A DNA stretch of 6,535 nucleotides from Patescibacteria group bacterium (GTDB lineage Bacteria; Patescibacteriota; Minisyncoccia; Phycocordibacterales; UBA1006). The stretch spans positions 1 through 6,535 of the forward strand of contig JAGQMO010000043.1 of assembly GCA_020428615.1 (NCBI GenBank). The letters are read 5' to 3'. This document shows positions 4,950 through 6,535 of the stretch, one piece after another; within the stretch, counting starts at the first letter, position 1, and each line of letters begins with the position of its first letter. The translations under genes and the position numbers were made by a program. Under the pieces are notes generated by a model, which worked only from the letters and a program-made list of their open reading frames with translations, was not told where the DNA came from and ran no database searches.

Positions 4950-5606
4950 TCTAATACATCACACAAATATCGAAACAAAAAGATGTGGACATGGGGAATT
5001 ATCCTTATTATTGTCCTCCTTGTTGTTTCATTTATTATTTCAAAATCCGATACTACCGTTGATCCTGAATCATTTGCTTCCATTGAGGTATATAAGGATT
5101 CAGCTCACGAGAAGGGAAATGTTGAATCTGACATTCGTTTAATCGAGTACTCTGATTTTCAATGTCCAGCATGTAAGGCAGCGGAACCCGCTATTGCACA
5201 ACTCCTTGATGCATATGGAGACCAATTTGTTCTCGAGTATCGAAATTTTCCGCTCCGGCAAATTCACCCAAATGCTCAGGTGGGAGCTCAAGCAGCCGAA
5301 GCCGCAGCTATGCAGGGGAAATTCTGGGAAATGCACGATCTTTTGTTTGAGAATCAAGACGAATGGTCGCAGTCATTTAATCCAGAGAGGTACTTTAGAC
5401 AGTATGCGAAGGAGATTGGCTTGAATGTAGATCGGTTCCGTTATGATTTTGATTCAGATGAGGTGAAAGATCGAGTCAACGCTGATTATGACGAAGCGAT
5501 TGCGCTTGCTATTCCAGGAACGCCAGGATTCGTTTCAGAAGGATCCATCGTTGATGTAAACGATTTTATTCGAGAACATTTTCAACCAGTAGTTCCAACA
5601 TCATAA
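4947..5606 (+). CDS. Membrane-anchored DsbA-family thiol-disulfide oxidoreductase
   Basis: Predicted thioredoxin-fold protein that forms or exchanges disulfides in proteins outside the cytoplasmic membrane, resembling BdbD/DsbA. It has 219 residues. A basic N-terminus (KYRNKK) precedes one hydrophobic helix (about 14-32) with no signal-peptidase site that I can see, so it is likely an anchored protein with its domain outside. The thioredoxin domain starts near residue 60: beta strand IRLIEYSDFQ, then the redox motif CPAC (73-76), the DsbA-type EYRNFPL and HPNAQVGAQAAEAAAMQGKFWEMHDLLFENQ (107-137), and the cis-proline loop IPGTPGF (189-195). The two motif cysteines are the only ones. After the cis-proline the usual strand ending in an NG turn is replaced by VSEGSIVD, a small departure. 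No DsbB or VKOR partner lies in the window. No Shine-Dalgarno sequence precedes the ATG; the start is at the end of an inverted repeat. A thioredoxin-like reductase role is less likely. Confidence 0.9.
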   Translation: MSNTSHKYRNKKMWTWGIILIIVLLVVSFIISKSDTTVDPESFASIEVYKDSAHEKGNVESDIRLIEYSDFQCPACKAAEPAIAQLLDAYGDQFVLEYRNFPLRQIHPNAQVGAQAAEAAAMQGKFWEMHDLLFENQDEWSQSFNPERYFRQYAKEIGLNVDRFRYDFDSDEVKDRVNADYDEAIALAIPGTPGFVSEGSIVDVNDFIREHFQPVVPTS

Positions 5607-5627
5607 CACCATGTAGGTGTTTTTTTT
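5605..5627 (+). terminator. Intrinsic terminator after the DsbA-like gene, overlapping its stop codon
   Basis: AACACC (5605-5610) pairs with GGTGTT (5616-5621) around a 5-base loop, followed by an unbroken T-run through 5627. The first two stem bases are the last two of the TAA stop (5604-5606). The stem is short but the T-tract is the longest in the window. Confidence 0.8.
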
Positions 5628-5635
5628 GTTACAAT
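5627..5635 (+). promoter_or_regulatory. Extended -10 promoter of murB
   Basis: TG (5627-5628), one base, then TACAAT (5630-5635, five of six) forms an extended -10 element. The position where a -35 would lie is occupied by the preceding terminator hairpin and has no good hexamer, which an extended -10 can offset. The predicted start of transcription is at about 5642, next to the murB ATG at 5643, so a leaderless mRNA is expected. Confidence 0.55.
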
Positions 5636-5642
5636 AGAAACT

Positions 5643-6535
5643 ATGAATATTGAACGCAACAAATCGCTCAAACCCTATACCACCTTTCTCGTTGAAGCGT
5701 TTGCGAAATATTTTGTTTCTATAGAGAATGTTTCAGATCTTCGCAATCTCATTACCGATCCACTCTGGCAAGAAGAACCACACTACATTCTTGGGCGCGG
5801 TAGCAACGTACTGTTTACTAAAGATTTCAATGGCATCATTGTATACAACCAATTACGAGGAATAACTCTTGAATCTCAGGATGACACCTCGGTTACTATC
5901 ACTGTGGGGTCTGGTGAAGATTGGCATGAATTTGTCCTCACTACCGTCAAACATGGGTGGTGGGGTATTGAAAACTTGACACTCATTCCAGGAACAGTTG
6001 GAGCAGCTCCAGTACAAAATATTGGAGCATATGGTGTTGAAGCAAAAGACACCATCGTTTCGGTTGATGTTATTGATCTTGGTTCGGGAAAAGAACGTAC
6101 TCTCGCCAATCACGAGTGTCATTTTTCCTATCGGAACAGTATATTTAAACAACATCCTGAATATTTTGTAACCCGGGTTCGTTTTCAATTATCTAAAAAA
6201 CCACAACCGAAATTAACCTATGATGCATTAAATCGTTACCTTAATGAACATGGTAGTGTTCACCCAACTCAAGAAGAGATTATGAATGCTGTGATTGCCA
6301 TTCGCCGTTCAAAACTCCCAGACGTTGGTTCTATTGGTATGGCAGGAAGTTTTTTTAAGAATCCGATTATTAGTCGTGAACAGGCAGAAACATTAGAAAC
6401 AGATTATCCTGATATTAAATATTTTGATACACCGAACGATCAGATAAAAGTTTCTGCGGCATGGTTGATTGAACATTTAGGATACAAAGGAGTGCAGAAC
6501 GGTTCTGTGGGAACATATGATAAACATGCTCTTGT
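5643..6535 (+). CDS. murB: UDP-N-acetylenolpyruvoylglucosamine reductase, 3'-truncated by the window edge
   Basis: FAD enzyme that uses NADPH to reduce UDP-GlcNAc-enolpyruvate to UDP-MurNAc, the second committed step of peptidoglycan precursor synthesis, in the cytoplasm. The frame is open from the ATG to the right edge: 297 full codons visible against about 342 in E. coli MurB, so the last part, with the conserved catalytic glutamate, is missing here. Motifs in order: N-terminal NKSLKPYTTF (6-15); FAD-binding ILGRGSNVLF (49-58); GIENLTLIPGTVGAAPVQNIGAYGVE (108-133); FSYRNSIFK (161-169), with the conserved Tyr-Arg; LTYDAL (191-196); RRSKLPD (221-227); GSFFKNP (235-241), with the proton-donor Ser236; and SAAWLIEHLGYKG (271-283). 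The YRNSIFK and LTY segments fit the E. coli-like type I MurB. All visible active-site residues are intact. No Shine-Dalgarno sequence is present; the start follows an extended -10 box by seven bases. Shadow frames on the minus strand (5853-6188) are not genes. Confidence 0.96.
   Translation, partial: MNIERNKSLKPYTTFLVEAFAKYFVSIENVSDLRNLITDPLWQEEPHYILGRGSNVLFTKDFNGIIVYNQLRGITLESQDDTSVTITVGSGEDWHEFVLTTVKHGWWGIENLTLIPGTVGAAPVQNIGAYGVEAKDTIVSVDVIDLGSGKERTLANHECHFSYRNSIFKQHPEYFVTRVRFQLSKKPQPKLTYDALNRYLNEHGSVHPTQEEIMNAVIAIRRSKLPDVGSIGMAGSFFKNPIISREQAETLETDYPDIKYFDTPNDQIKVSAAWLIEHLGYKGVQNGSVGTYDKHAL

Noticed and set aside
5853..6188. Minus-strand open frames of 111 and 77 residues
   Set aside because: They are antisense to murB, whose motifs span the whole region.
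1..6535. Alternative genetic code (TGA as Gly or Trp, as in some Patescibacteria)
   Set aside because: No conserved position in any of the genes reads TGA, and pyrC ends naturally at TGA right after its expected C-terminus.

Overview
The window reads as a compact stretch of a bacterial chromosome, most likely from the Candidate Phyla Radiation (Patescibacteria). That placement is an inference. It rests on small gaps with almost no Shine-Dalgarno sequences, an apparently leaderless promoter layout, a 7-TM plus DUF2914-like protein of a kind I associate with these bacteria, and a mix of core genes with short hypothetical ones. The genetic code looks standard: TGA ends the first gene and Trp is TGG. 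No rRNA, tRNA, CRISPR, phage or insertion-sequence material is visible.

Layout, left to right. Bases 1-876 (+) hold the last 291 codons of a class II dihydroorotase (pyrC). It converges on a minus-strand gene (920-2005) encoding a seven-helix membrane protein with a C-terminal DUF2914-like domain, and the two share a bidirectional terminator (893-921). Next, also on the minus strand, is a 67-residue protein with an extremely acidic tail (2084-2287). It is separated from the DUF2914 gene by a strong terminator and has its own promoter and a hairpin-bearing leader. From 2429 onward everything is on the plus strand: a type II NADH dehydrogenase (2429-3661), tyrosyl-tRNA synthetase tyrS (3708-4883), a membrane-anchored DsbA-like thiol oxidoreductase (4947-5606), and murB, which runs off the right edge (5643-6535).

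The genes form no pathway. They cover pyrimidine synthesis, NADH re-oxidation, translation, disulfide formation outside the membrane and peptidoglycan precursor synthesis, plus two proteins of unknown role. Most appear to be single-gene transcription units. For ndh, tyrS and murB a -10 hexamer lies 6-7 bases before the chosen ATG, which predicts leaderless mRNAs and decides the starts: 2429 rather than 2378 for ndh, and 3708 rather than 3681 for tyrS. Terminator T-tracts repeatedly run straight into the next promoter.

I found no convincing new multi-gene system. The points most worth a second look are the leaderless and terminator-promoter architecture, the perfect inverted repeat over the dsbA-like start codon, the 5' hairpin leader of the acidic small gene, and that small protein itself.
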